Counted from the stretch's first letter, positions 15,001 through 22,690 are shown. The stretch: DNA of 64,000 bases from Bacteroidales bacterium UBA3743 (GCA_002371265.1 DFGT01000030.1:1-64000); one strand, 5' to 3'. Numbers and translations: made by a program. The notes: a model not told the origin generated them from the letters alone.

Positions 15001-18000
15001 TTCAAAACATTTCCATTTATATCCTGCCATTCGCCATCATATCCATCAAGCAATACCTCCTTTAAGATCACCGTTTTGTCAGGGCATGCATCAAGAGAGA
15101 CATCGACCTGTGCACGACTTTGATGCACATGCACCCAGAAATCGCTGGAATGAGCATACAGTCCTGTACATGTGCTTTCTGGCCAATTATTTCCTGGATT
15201 CAGTACATTTTTATAAGGCTCAAGTTTTAGCAACACACTGTCTAACACATCAGGCTTTGCGGCAATTACACGAAGACGGTAATCTCCAATCTCACCAAGT
15301 GGGTAAAAGTATGAATACTTATCCTGACAAGGTCCTGTCGATGGCACTGAATCTTTCAGTTCACGGCCATTATTACCCTCACTGACAAATACGTCCACCC
15401 ATTCTCCTATTGCAGATTTTCCACCTGTCCACTTCTGCCATTTTACTATCAGGCTGTCCTGATTCGTAAAGAAATTACAGAATGGAATCTCTGGCACAGC
15501 ATAAACACGAGCCGAATCTGGATTAGGATCACACAAATCTATTTCCTTCTCATGTGTCACTCTATCCTCAGACGAAATTGTGACATCAGGATTACAAACA
15601 AAGACCTCTATGTCATCGAACAACAAGTCATTACCGGCATTTGAGTCTACACGTTTTGAAATGATTTCAAAATAATATGTATAATAACCATCAGAATCTT
15701 GCACATTTTGGGAAGAAGGCTCCAATTTCACTTGGAACGTAATATGAGTCCATGGATTAGCCTGATAAGCTTCCTTTTCTCTAACAAGACGACCGACTAT
15801 CTTACCAGAATTATATACATTTGCACTATCATTCGTAGTCCCCGAAACCCTAATCGTAAAGTCACAAGGCAATTGATCTGATTTTTGATTGGCATTTGCC
15901 ACATAACAAGATATCGTGGCCACAGCATTATCACACATAGACTTAAATGGTGCCTTATATACAGTTCCTCCTGTTTGAGGCATATTTATAAATAACATAC
16001 CTCCCTTATCATCTCCATCTATAGACGCAGGGGTATGGTCTTCTGCCAACATGGCCCAATCCATACATGATCCCATTGCAGAATTATACACAATAGCATA
16101 TGTATAATCATTCACATGATAATTTACATAACTGTTATTATTACCCCAACATCCCAAATCAATTTTTTTCGTAGGTGCATAATCAACAATACCATTAGAA
16201 AGTGCACCTGTTGAATCCTCCGCAAATGCAAGATCATCTGTTTGCATAGAATAATACAATGGACTTGACGTTGCCATCGAACCATTCACTTCCACTTGTC
16301 TTGTATAGCGTCTGAATCCAAAATCAGGATTATTGACACTTGGGTCTCCAAAACTATAGCTTTCTCCATTCAGTATTATTGTCTTATACGTTTTATTAGG
16401 ATCATGATCTGTAAATCTTCCAAAATCATCATACCAAACACGAGTATCTATGCCATTCGAACTTTGACACTCTTTTATATTACGAACTGTAACAAAATTT
16501 GAAGTTGTACAAAAATTAGTGATTGTGAATTCATAATCAGAAAGAGCCTCTACGTCGTAATACCAATTTCCATCTGCATCTTTGTCGGAACATTCGATGG
16601 TTGTCGTAGTTCCAGACTGAATATCTTTCATAGTGAATTCTGGAGAATCATCAATCCAAGCATCATTATTCTCAACATGGAAAAGGACACGGTAGATGGC
16701 TGCATATTTCACCTCATATTCCTGCGGATTGATCATATCGGCTCCTCTTATCTCCCATGAACATTTTGTCGCCATCGGAGAAAGGTGTATCGCATTTGAG
16801 GAACAATATGTTGCACCATTCTCCTTTATAGCAACGCGGATATATGGATGCAAATTGAAATCCTCTTTCTTCAAATTTAGTTTAATGCCAATTCCTCCGT
16901 CTACTAAAGTATACGATTCTGAAGGAATGTCAATCCATTTGTCTTCTGAATTATATCGTTGGTCGCTCCATTGCCATACATACTCGACTCCAATAGGAAG
17001 ATCGGCATTCGTCGACAGAATTCTGACATCAACATCCTTGGTATATATCACATTTTCAAGGTCTTCTCCAATATAGACACAATCATAACATTCAGCATCA
17101 CGACCTACCTGAACATAATTCGTAAATGTAGTTTTCTGTCCATTCTTTCCTCTAATCTCAACTTCACAACGATAGTTGACATAACTTACACCTTCTGGAA
17201 AATGAGTATCGAAACGGGACACTCCATTTCCAGCGACATCAGTGATAGTTTGCTGAGTCAAAGCCACATCAGGATTTGCCTCGTCATACCATTTGATTGT
17301 AAGATCTTCTACGTATTGATCAAGATTTTCCAAATTTTTGACAAATAGGCTGACCGCATCATTCGTACAAGCAGTCTCCGCACTGATACAAATATCAGGT
17401 TTTATCGGTAGTTTCTGGACTTCCTCGCCTTCTACTTCCTCCATTTCTGTCAACAAATACTCAACGGCGACTCCTACTTTATTAGAATACGGCAATACCA
17501 TTGGATAGAACACCGGACAATCATTAGTAGTAAGCATTCCGTCTATTCTGAACTCAGCAGTCATCGTATACCAACCTGGCGCAGCATTTGGCACTTTCAC
17601 CTCTGTAAGACAGTCGTTATTGTCAGTTGTGGCCATCATACTATTGTTCACTGTCATTTGCCATGATTCACCTGTTGCCTCACATGTAACCGTACAATTT
17701 TGATTATAGAACGGATTTTCTTCTAGTTTTGAGACAAGGACTCCATTTTCAAAAGTCTTACTTCCATGTCTGTCGGAGAAGAAACCAAAATGACAAGGAT
17801 TGTCTCCTTCAAGTCCATCAGTGACAAGCCAAAAACGAACGGATATTTTTCCCGTCGCTCCTGGAGCTATCTCACTCGGATACTGAATACCAAGCATCGG
17901 ATATATCTTTGGCAATATCACATTTTCATTGGATACGTATGTGTCACCGCCGTGCCACCACAAATAATACATATCATTATCCAAATATGAAGGAGGAAGC

Positions 18001-21000
18001 ACAGCATCCTCTCCTCCATACGCAACCATCGCATTACGATTAGAAACATAATAGGCATTTTTCTTGCCAAACACATCCTGCTGAGCGGTAGGGAATGAAG
18101 GGTTTCCTATGCGGCTACATTCCTGAATACCCAAATAAGTAGTTGGATGATCTGGATCTCCCGTAGGATACGAATATGAATCATGCACTCCCTGATGAAC
18201 TGGATCATAACATCTTGAATCCTCAGGATGAATGAACATATAAGGATCAGTATCAGATTCCTGAGCGACAAATCGTCCTGCATTCATTCCGTTGAATGAA
18301 ATGATAATAGCTCCTTCACTAGCACAAATCGGTTCTATCTCATTTATTTTTAGCTCTATCGACTCACTTCTAGTACATTTTTCCGTAGCAAAGAACCTGA
18401 ATATTGCCTTATGGTTGTCGTCTTTGATTTTATATTTAAGACTTGTCGTTCCCGCGCCAGAAATTTCATAGGCATCCGTATTCGTCAATGTCCTTGCGTC
18501 CACCCAAACACCATTCTCTAGTTTTTCCCAATAACCAACGACAGTGGAAGGTGTGGCAAAAAACACAACCTCATTATTTATATGGTTGACTCCATACACC
18601 TTAGTTTTGTCGTATGATACAGTCAAATCAAAACCAGCCACCTCTTGTGCCTTGATAGTGTTGGAAGGTATTTCATTTCCATTGACCTTAAGCACATATC
18701 TGTAATATGTAGATGAGACATTATTTAAAACAATGACATTTCCTGTCTCACTATAGTCTGACGGTTTTACTGCCGACCATATATTTTCATCTTCACTCTC
18801 CTGTAGCTCTAACGAATAATCACAATGGATGTTGGAAATATTTGTCAAAGTCGACGAAAGTGTTCCATTCTGACATTTTTTCAAAATACCGGAAATAGAA
18901 ACAGATGGATACGTGGTGCAATTAATTGTCGTCTGTGCTTTCAATGCCGCACAACCCATTGATAGAGACACACGGAAATGTTTGTATTTTTCAACTACTT
19001 CTCCCGACAATGTCGTGCCAGTCACTCCGTCTATAGATGTCCAATCACGGCCATTATTCGAGCCTTCCCACGTGAATGCAGGATTGTCAAGTCCGAAATC
19101 CGACTTATATGTAAAGTCTAAATTCGCAGTAATGGCTCTGCTTCCACTACATACGTCGCATATATTCTCCGTCAGATTCAAATTGATATACGAATCTGTT
19201 TTTGTTGTAGACCAAAATGCTTTATCTCCCTTGATATACACATACAATGGGGTCAAAGACTCTGTTATGGCGACACCATTCGAAGTCGTATTAAACGAGT
19301 TAGTGCCAGCGTCTTCTATTTTATAATGACTTCCGACACCTGCCAATTGTATATTTCCTGTTCCATTATAGTCGACGCGATAAAGTTTTCCTCCGTTGTT
19401 ATCACAACATAATGTCAGAACACGGTCTATAGAGACTCCGTTCTCTCCTGTCACTGAAGGAGTTTCGTGATTCAAATACAGACTTATATCTCTTTGGTAA
19501 CTTGCGTTGTTGCGATCATACACTCTGATTCCATAGTCATAAGAGAATTCATTTGCCTCATACATCTCCTTTGTAATGTACAACGTCTTACCTGTGGCTC
19601 CAGAAATCTCGCTGACATTACCATTTACCTTCGCATACCATTGGTAACGAGAGGCGTCACACGGTTCTGTCAACAAAGTAAGTGTGATATCTCCACAAGG
19701 GAAGTTTTCAACATTATCAATTTCGAAGGCTATAACCTTTCTGTCATTATGCGAACTTACATATATTTTCTTGTTTGTGTCATCCACATAAATATAGAAT
19801 TTTTGATTGGCAAGACTGTTGTTGACCGCCAAGACGTCTTCATTGCCAATTTTATTGACAGCGATGTTATTATTATCGCTGCCTTCAGCAATGACCATCT
19901 TATATCCTGCAACATGCAGATATGCCATTCCGTTCCAGTCGCCATGAGTTCCTGAGTTACGCACCGTAATCTCAAAATTATTACAGCACAATGGGGTTAT
20001 CTGCGACACCTCTAAGTGGGCTCCCGTAGCTGAGCTAGCCAACTGTGGAACATCATAAACAGACTTAAAATCAAAAGGGAGATAAGGGACTCTTATCGGT
20101 GATGAATACACCCACGTCCAATTATTTCCATACGCATATCCGGCTCTTACATATCTCGCTCCATTTATATTATTGGAAGTGACAGAAATGGAATTGTTGG
20201 ACCCTTCACTTATGCCCCACCAATTATTTCCGTCCCATCTTTCCAGTTTATACGAACGAACATTTACATTACCACATCCATTCGTGATTACAAATGTTGC
20301 GTTTTCACACGAAATGTTTCCACTTGTGTTGACTGAGATACAAGGGCATGGATTTGTTGTTGTCAGATGCCAATCTCCTCCGTCTTCATACAAATAGAGA
20401 TTTCCATATAATTTGGCGTTGGCACTATTAATGTCAACACGGTTAAAATTGCCATTGCCGTTCTTAGTGACGAAACTTGCATCACTATCGACTATCACAT
20501 CTATTTTTGCTCCTGATGAAGTGCGGAAATACCAATCATCATTCTGCATCGAATTGAAAATACCATTCAACGGCACAATATAAGCACATATAGAACATCC
20601 GGAAAGTTTATTCAATGAAGTATAATTATTTGCATTCCAATCTTGTGCAATTTCGACTCCACTTTTAGAGACCTTAACAACATTAGATTTCTCATTTCCA
20701 CTAATCACTCTGAAGTAGACGGTGTTGTTTACACCCGAAGCATCATATGTCAAGCCTCCATTAGTGACATTATTCCAATTATAATTGCCGTCATTACTGC
20801 TCTGCCATGTCCAGCTTGTTATACTTCCACATATGTTATTCAGTGTGATTATTGTGTTGCCACAAACCGATGCCTCATTATCGACGGAAAGAGTCATACA
20901 TCTGCATGGATCCTCATTAGAGAACACCCAACCATTATCATAATAGACATAACCTGTGGTAAATTTATTTCTGTCTATGACATTAAAGTTTCCATTTTCT

Positions 21001-22427
21001 ATTTTGAAATCGCCATGGCTACCAGGGGCTATAGACAAAGACATTTTTACGCCGTCCTGCTCAAACCACCATTGCGGCCAGAAATTATTTATCCGGTTGA
21101 AATCAAACTTATACGCACACATATCAGGGCACGGAGCTTTTGTGTAACGTGTAAGCGTAACATTTTCATTACTATTTGTTCTTAATACTATCTCACTCTT
21201 ACTAACCGCAACTTTATTACTCACCGCACTGCCATCCTTCGCATACACATCTGCACCACCATTAGCATCTACATACGATGGAGAGATCGTAAGGCTGTTT
21301 CCGTTAATTGTTATTCCATTGCCATCAGATAGTTTTGTCGAGCCATAATACCATTCAAGAGAGTTTGAACTTCCACTTGCCAAAAATGTGATATCTTCAC
21401 AAGCCACTTTCTGAGCTGTATTGGGAGTTATGGTCAAAGAAGACGTGCCTGAGCCACCATTTGATGTAGTCAGTTCGTAAGTTTTCGAAGATGTTCCGCA
21501 AGTAGATGTTATTTCATAATATATGGAATATGAATGATTAGCCTGAAATACATAATTATCATTTGCATCAATATCTATACCATCAACCTTCCAATGGTGA
21601 CTCACTTTTGTACATCCATGTAAGTCAACATCCATTTGAACATCTGACAAATTCATTCCTGGAGTAATAGACAATGATGTCGTATTTATAGTCGGTGCCT
21701 GACCTCCATTTGACTGAATTGTCACACTATAGTCTTTCGAAGAAGTGCCACATCCATTAGTAACCTCATAAGTTAAATTATATGTTTGCCCTGCCTGTAA
21801 TACATAATTGTCATTTTGATTTGCTCCATTCACCTTCCATTGATGTCCTGTTATACCATTCCCATTATCATTAACTGAAATTGTGATCTGAGAAAGAGTG
21901 GTGCCAGCACTTACATTTTGAATAGAATTTGTATTGATAGTTGGCTTGTTACATCCAGAACCTCCACTTTCTGAATCTGCGGCAGATATTATTGTATTCA
22001 AATCTGACGTGGTCTGTCCTACATACCATACTTCATTTTTGCGATAAAGATAAATACGACAATTATAAGGATTAATGCCCGTAACTTTATAATCACCATT
22101 AACATTAAGTCCATTGCTGTAATTTCCATCAACAACAAGATTCACAACATTATTGGGATATGAAAAATAAAAAATAACACCCAATTGAGACATTTGGTCC
22201 TTGTGAGACTGATCAACTTCAAAGACTAATTTTGTCTGATCTTTTCTTTCTACAGAAATATCTATTATACCCTGACTCCATCCTGAAGCATCACATTTAC
22301 CAACCGTAGGCAAATCCACTGCCTTCACCTCAAAACCAAGACACATAAACAACGCCACCAGGTATAAGCCCAGTGTGCCAGAAAACTTCATTCCATTAAA
22401 AAAGGCATAAAATCCCCTTGTTTTCAT
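1..22427 (-). CDS. Giant modular surface adhesin, SprB/PKD/HYR-like (C-terminus outside window)
   Basis: A single open frame runs from an ATG at 22427 to the window edge, at least 7475 codons. I checked the frame at several Trp codons (4941, 11361, 16056, 20112) and all agree. The N-terminus has a basic start and a hydrophobic stretch ending near VKA, a signal peptide; an in-frame ATG at 22391 gives an even more typical one. The body is beta-rich modules: Ig/PKD-like units with paired Cys, SprB-like units with GGTAPY and VTVTDxNxC motifs (near 2410, 3670, 5490, 8410), and HYR-like units. A jelly-roll-like block beginning around DDFGRF sits near residues 1990-2290 (about 16450-15560), and a block that does not look Ig-like near residues 3430-3660. 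The family is known for secreted gliding adhesins and other T9SS cargo. I infer export by T9SS from the module types and from the related adhesin at 45071-50647; the C-terminal domain that would prove it is not in view. Function as an adhesin is inferred. Confidence 0.9.
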   Translation of the reverse strand, partial: MKTRGFYAFFNGMKFSGTLGLYLVALFMCLGFEVKAVDLPTVGKCDASGWSQGIIDISVERKDQTKLVFEVDQSHKDQMSQLGVIFYFSYPNNVVNLVVDGNYSNGLNVNGDYKVTGINPYNCRIYLYRKNEVWYVGQTTSDLNTIISAADSESGGSGCNKPTINTNSIQNVSAGTTLSQITISVNDNGNGITGHQWKVNGANQNDNYVLQAGQTYNLTYEVTNGCGTSSKDYSVTIQSNGGQAPTINTTSLSITPGMNLSDVQMDVDLHGCTKVSHHWKVDGIDIDANDNYVFQANHSYSIYYEITSTCGTSSKTYELTTSNGGSGTSSLTITPNTAQKVACEDITFLASGSSNSLEWYYGSTKLSDGNGITINGNSLTISPSYVDANGGADVYAKDGSAVSNKVAVSKSEIVLRTNSNENVTLTRYTKAPCPDMCAYKFDFNRINNFWPQWWFEQDGVKMSLSIAPGSHGDFKIENGNFNVIDRNKFTTGYVYYDNGWVFSNEDPCRCMTLSVDNEASVCGNTIITLNNICGSITSWTWQSSNDGNYNWNNVTNGGLTYDASGVNNTVYFRVISGNEKSNVVKVSKSGVEIAQDWNANNYTSLNKLSGCSICAYIVPLNGIFNSMQNDDWYFRTSSGAKIDVIVDSDASFVTKNGNGNFNRVDINSANAKLYGNLYLYEDGGDWHLTTTNPCPCISVNTSGNISCENATFVITNGCGNVNVRSYKLERWDGNNWWGISEGSNNSISVTSNNINGARYVRAGYAYGNNWTWVYSSPIRVPYLPFDFKSVYDVPQLASSATGAHLEVSQITPLCCNNFEITVRNSGTHGDWNGMAYLHVAGYKMVIAEGSDNNNIAVNKIGNEDVLAVNNSLANQKFYIYVDDTNKKIYVSSHNDRKVIAFEIDNVENFPCGDITLTLLTEPCDASRYQWYAKVNGNVSEISGATGKTLYITKEMYEANEFSYDYGIRVYDRNNASYQRDISLYLNHETPSVTGENGVSIDRVLTLCCDNNGGKLYRVDYNGTGNIQLAGVGSHYKIEDAGTNSFNTTSNGVAITESLTPLYVYIKGDKAFWSTTKTDSYINLNLTENICDVCSGSRAITANLDFTYKSDFGLDNPAFTWEGSNNGRDWTSIDGVTGTTLSGEVVEKYKHFRVSLSMGCAALKAQTTINCTTYPSVSISGILKKCQNGTLSSTLTNISNIHCDYSLELQESEDENIWSAVKPSDYSETGNVIVLNNVSSTYYRYVLKVNGNEIPSNTIKAQEVAGFDLTVSYDKTKVYGVNHINNEVVFFATPSTVVGYWEKLENGVWVDARTLTNTDAYEISGAGTTSLKYKIKDDNHKAIFRFFATEKCTRSESIELKINEIEPICASEGAIIISFNGMNAGRFVAQESDTDPYMFIHPEDSRCYDPVHQGVHDSYSYPTGDPDHPTTYLGIQECSRIGNPSFPTAQQDVFGKKNAYYVSNRNAMVAYGGEDAVLPPSYLDNDMYYLWWHGGDTYVSNENVILPKIYPMLGIQYPSEIAPGATGKISVRFWLVTDGLEGDNPCHFGFFSDRHGSKTFENGVLVSKLEENPFYNQNCTVTCEATGESWQMTVNNSMMATTDNNDCLTEVKVPNAAPGWYTMTAEFRIDGMLTTNDCPVFYPMVLPYSNKVGVAVEYLLTEMEEVEGEEVQKLPIKPDICISAETACTNDAVSLFVKNLENLDQYVEDLTIKWYDEANPDVALTQQTITDVAGNGVSRFDTHFPEGVSYVNYRCEVEIRGKNGQKTTFTNYVQVGRDAECYDCVYIGEDLENVIYTKDVDVRILSTNADLPIGVEYVWQWSDQRYNSEDKWIDIPSESYTLVDGGIGIKLNLKKEDFNLHPYIRVAIKENGATYCSSNAIHLSPMATKCSWEIRGADMINPQEYEVKYAAIYRVLFHVENNDAWIDDSPEFTMKDIQSGTTTTIECSDKDADGNWYYDVEALSDYEFTITNFCTTSNFVTVRNIKECQSSNGIDTRVWYDDFGRFTDHDPNKTYKTIILNGESYSFGDPSVNNPDFGFRRYTRQVEVNGSMATSSPLYYSMQTDDLAFAEDSTGALSNGIVDYAPTKKIDLGCWGNNNSYVNYHVNDYTYAIVYNSAMGSCMDWAMLAEDHTPASIDGDDKGGMLFINMPQTGGTVYKAPFKSMCDNAVATISCYVANANQKSDQLPCDFTIRVSGTTNDSANVYNSGKIVGRLVREKEAYQANPWTHITFQVKLEPSSQNVQDSDGYYTYYFEIISKRVDSNAGNDLLFDDIEVFVCNPDVTISSEDRVTHEKEIDLCDPNPDSARVYAVPEIPFCNFFTNQDSLIVKWQKWTGGKSAIGEWVDVFVSEGNNGRELKDSVPSTGPCQDKYSYFYPLGEIGDYRLRVIAAKPDVLDSVLLKLEPYKNVLNPGNNWPESTCTGLYAHSSDFWVHVHQSRAQVDVSLDACPDKTVILKEVLLDGYDGEWQDINGNVLKEESSSIDSVSFEFVKNSTVDKYVFVSSPGIYKTDPSKRVCPRTTVFTINVPQTVKIDCSAQSLNLACQADFEKTEGATLELNAPEIQFCVPGGQTSLEIVSVFNGGDDYTPNVSKDANGKWYISGIHSKGKYVFTWEARAWVGAIGTESYKEYDTIQSTCTARFDYHSLPTVTVSHEGDLCPKSNNEINVNVSPTGTYSFDYQVGGVTYATSKNGSENPNVASFTPTACSGDAPFKVIVTDETTGCAVLLDTTLEVNGDVSVIYNNDKNPFTVIGENCKFSVPDFINPSDAEISKYGEDNLKQYLTATSGCGLNVSYTQTPEPGTPFTDSENVTITASNECGKENSISFVLNTNKPASYPVVNVVDGACPNNNRVAQITGWNSDVYALAVTRTEMTAGASSAAVSPTTTVSGNVLSFDLDFGYDYQFKITHKPSGCFEESNYAGRIRPGDDVVVMSNSQVECESSSAIKAIGVTKKNSSDQLVIAYDNVSWQYTTDRNDASKYQQYKWNTPADSSFSLADKVKVDANTVYSVRLHIEHGGCSWDSPWSDMTIKKYGSFGAVTGKVECKDTKVTLTPDQNVDVCELQSNNKINWSYIKKYGNGSTEKVAIENENVTCSDGKLTLAYHFPNDDFENITYAFVAEFVGENGCVAEVKSEEFQIAKSTDYYISGPSRVSSCSKVDYRLLKSSDNTPISCSDCSVVWKYVYEDGTVDPNSNASSLSVFSPVIKDNSKFKIQAFVTELGCESMYETAGLSEVIDPTLSIDGPDEISLCQTLSLTAKAMAEITAGSPVDVISSYKQIKWSSATSVDGPFTEISGQTGNTYSPVLELVGTYYFKVQLYNTDGNDICVKEKIHKVVVTNVGKVSLVANAVEVCEGENITVKFNSLISDKFTTDWKLNGSPVSAPGNTLVISEAGSYTLNFKATTNTGCKYERDLTFRINPNPVFTLTEDTACSQSEIYKLANTTAEKDETIIKDTINKSVKGSHGFAYYDRRMDNKLGISTSADDISDYKPFDMTPATQKFKEIVSYINYLLASKQMNLDAELVSYNSLVHGQIANNRGGVLGGQNLVIANQLNSLLIEKFGQDEMDAVYWSLYNDGTPDDPSVFIMVNARKPGKYASELSCVKYVTVRESSAQPAYTTGVQSTQRVGWYVFGTKDGSDQDAPFTDGLISDAEYVRSMYDPSQMTPVVENRGFKVTATVSNASTGDYFDYTWENEAGKPWGSSASKDAYIFSDICEGTIPYTLTVVNRRTLCHTTKTANLPVKLGNLSVKGANGVTYNVVGKDDHLSASAKKIADVTASMSAGCKVTAPEVDPLDATLSCGETNIVGTPEWTQSPAAGKEVANGSQITLTVKFTTESGCTIEKKVDAYYIVKVPDAMSLSDVANAKVCEGGTYAAEFTIEHGAGGYNVSGLPGGVTPTITGNKVKVDVPAGTYNLTVKDMNECSADVSFNVDEIVVAKPEIVFNSVCDDQTADLAVKDPDNTKYTYSWSLVEPTTSSNPTVTGLTSASAGNKYVLTASVKELPTSTVACTKQSDPVILTFKAKPVLNWADNNTSGNSVCPKESGAYPLGVVATNTDADVSYVWSVTGGTLDKNNEKDVNVTPLDRCSGNVSYQVLVKNGNGCQTTDSKSFTISAPDLSFTLPDNLKTVQMTSMNCNFLVPNLVGNSSYNTATSSCGNTISYTQSVGPETSISSTTSVIITAKDFCHTDGVSQTVNLVVPAPVTIENVTSTPVTCKGDGDGTITIGNIVGGKETYHYYYKKASDDHFTEVSEKTVSNLLAGDYVLRVVDANGCYNNKNVNVSEPSIVTLTATPTNAVCYGTDGSIDVAANGGNGGEYTYKYGTTSGNITTPFASGAALPANTYYVQAFDSKGCASAEAEVEITQPAEFNSGSIGSAGQTICYGSTVDAVNSISVATSIPSAAISYRWILEQNGVETEIEDATGISYTPNVSAPGSYTYYREAKDDKCKTEWIRSAGSWTLVINQNPVPTLTVPSNVCANADGKYQVSVSVSDQTGAYTYSHAFSNNVTVEGTDTSVVAANKCGGEVSYSVEITNSQTGCKGTDSKSFTITTPTIAFTDEARIAANTHIKPTSTGNCTFVVPVLDNSNLGVYENICKVNRTCEFGDVTYSIKENIGGQNILGKPVQMTIVASDACVSDEITVYIDKPEPLVLSGIPTVTPICSYATTDITLTATGGTAPYTYKLVSPSEMPEGMSLSGNVAENVKPGKYIFSVTDRDGCTSNTSGVSVDINPDFKVNPVLGSTGETICSESTPSEVKVLNAESVGDRPILYQWYRNEVVPENMLDGATLAEFTPRQNTAASGEIQRVYDYIVVVTDQCSGTEIQLKYVLTVNQLPDVSLNATDGCESATFRADVNGKTDGYNFTWSESENGTFVLGSSAKTLSLPTNADQISKTYYVKAENATTKCVSKQPVSASATVYRKPSITIGDVAVVCPKVGDAAGSTVEIPVSSIVGNIENVKDGDANVSYSYNDGKITLAEKISTGKKYTITVNNGSVCESFTKDVDVFVYSAPEFNLMDWNAVCQGTSMDELPEVTVTWNDNVADKASRSEGWYYGQNQPSANEIANLSAGSYTFTYKAVNGCGLTTAKDIAFVVNQNPTISASVVSSHVCGNSGEINVSTSNGTTPYLYTINNSAVDVVDGKISNLSPASYTIVVTDGNDCKDSIAGLLINSSSALDAGSLVPISSFCANDNVTPVFKFQTPPSGGSGNFTYKWTKGTESTVLGTDASHTPSLPKENGKYIPGTYTYTVTIIDQADPACGTVSLPADVVVKPQPAVVLSASSTKSCDEDIVFTAVPSGANTGVGYEYKWDNEAYGNINKKTYSLPSQTSSFEYNIGVQVKADGCESAPASTSATIYAKPKIGDFTIPADLCANKESYNVSVALNGGYTNGDNIYTWKNGDQSYGNSMSAVIPVKNRCGDVYEYSVSVKNVESGCESAVKSGSFTTSISESTIKKAADIAPIILTGGENCKFAVPFDDIKNAVGFQTSCGLKASKWLFKIDGEDAISATRIDSDKEVLVTVTDECDRDVQTTVTLKAPSPLEWNGDQSIVNVDCKGNANGKIALSVTGGVTPYSYAKTSLAVDADGWQTSNVFENLSAATYTMAAKDANGCKIEKDLTVAEPAKSLSATISGNATVCKDTTSPVKVVVSGGTAPYTVTVATQTIIGDATQTEFVFDLTAGTYTADIVDANKCTFRTSSTVTIGEYESLKTALKFVDDPASQTICEGQIKNQISVSAESYKEDALTYTWKKNGDDFGNNKSTYTPTETAVGVYNYLVSVYDGCTKKTYDINDPYILTIKKKPTVEITVPEGSNCDGSDVVLSTVTNRVGTEDYKFKWNDTNSSTTETLTVQKSGTYTVTVSLEECSATATKTISLNSRPANPTLTVSKETSCEETIIFTASGAVSGDVYVWTDNIKGKEYVIETNSPTQHIDFGSGENTQSVIGDWTVQIKDSKGCLSEQSVTKTAIIYKKPTFDIVVPTDACPNATNYPLSVNVTYAADNNYSVAWPDSVVPDDQNSSNAIVNKVADECGRTYSFDVTVTDAHCSRTESGSFTTKKSSVSDLTLTLKNDNINLKGTNCEFKVPDVVSGSTFSSICGIDNAKTITQSVASGEVITSSQTITVTATDLCGTSITKEVVLNVPSNNLSGKTLAANVKDVKCNGNNNGEVTLSVEGLTGSGYTYYLTNSSQNFQNDNGEFTNVSVGAYSGKVIDSNGCYLTNSNIKVSEPTPFVATIPSELSVCPGSTDGSIDVINISGGTAPYTVSVDGATASAVSNGKSTIVGLKKGEYSITVKDNNGCSVVEKLTVTEYNKPEVTITGAASVCEGNSVTLVANPNAGAEPTVIYSWVKAISAPTDDAYSVFNAGATQTVSAPSDWSGKTEYSETWFVKVKDGHGCISDATSATATIMKSPELTLTQNGFKCEETVTFTAESATATSYSWKENDGAWSEFSTETTKTLNYVDADASTTWYVKAKNAQNCESEVKYATGYVYKKPDVSIVGDVTTLCEHGTLRGELKSNADFKTYSWEKDGTKVGTEKSYTATAPGSYTLTVTDAHCANTTSAYVISQSTFVIESVNAVNPLCHSGKGSIDVKVKDGAAKYQYQLDDATAVESDAATHTFNDVSGGEHKITVTDGNGCVVSEDNVTITIPTELKIDTWSAANAEVCEGKTADITLKVSGGTAPYNYKVNNDDAVAMGDGKTTATIKKTQGTYSVTVTDKNNCSANSASNVVITKPTDFTLGSLDKPNTVVCAGTQNPEVSVIGAASAKTCTDCITYEWRKKNVDGVLGTSATFASTETEAGTYEYVVTVKDKCSGTSKTLDYKHIINPNPTFTLSKLDDQCPKLNTENYVLSVSDVTPSTGYSVVWTGATKDATDQTKAIIAGGDCSGVKAYSATVTNSSTNCSTKIEKDFEIKLTNALSLTLTTDGLASGSTTDYEFTLSSSDCDFVIPTFTYTVTQNCGITPTVTQSAVGDVVTVTATDFCNNTVKKTVKIITPANPAAPTLAAENVCGGDVTFTAAGAKTGETYVWSNTADGTFVAGESTKTLTYNASGDKIQSATWYVKVKDANGCVSDAANVTGKAYIPPVATIASSLGQCSYTLSANLTGSAYSYSWSGAKSGTGSSIVADATGIYNLTITETYSDGHTCTSNTASETIAISDVTLPTISYTKVCEGRNATLNLTNTVDGYTYGWEKKVGSSTEFVSAEKTGTSISVSEAGEYRVKVTSTQNCTKTTDATTVEFHSLPTPQIAKANANDYLCADVTALTLKTTESYKSYKWNTAATTATIDVATAGNYTVTVTDDNNCEATSDAFAVDLHQLPVLNTISDQTVCVDAKTDFTLTLATPTEGEYTYNVSTAAPQTNNVFSLGKGSYSAAVTDKYGCTSEPKTFNVEEYTWTPATLASSSQTICKENISGLAAISVNATTNGAAADLTYSWTLPSADKSVTPTGNSHTPAVTEVGKYVYKVTVNDACTKEKTEDLTYTLTI

Positions 22428-22690
22428 GCTATCTAAAATCATCTTCAAAAAAAGTTCTATATTTTATAGTGTTTGTCTTGGCGATAGTCTACTGTCATCT
22501 TTCAACTAACGTCAAAGTCATCTTTGTAGTTTAAGCAAATGTTTGTAACTCTTCATATCAAAAAACATCAAACAGTCTCACAGGTACAAACTTTACTCTA
22601 TATCCTCCTCGTCAAACAACTATATTTTTGATAAAATAATTTCTATACTCTCAGCCCCAAAACATACAGACACATTTTAAGGCACATATG

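Noticed and set aside
1..21185. Many plus-strand open frames of 60-180 codons
   Set aside because: They are antisense shadows of the minus-strand giant adhesin, with no family features and Thr/Ser-poor, Ile/Cys-rich composition. The minus frame is continuous and reads as protein.
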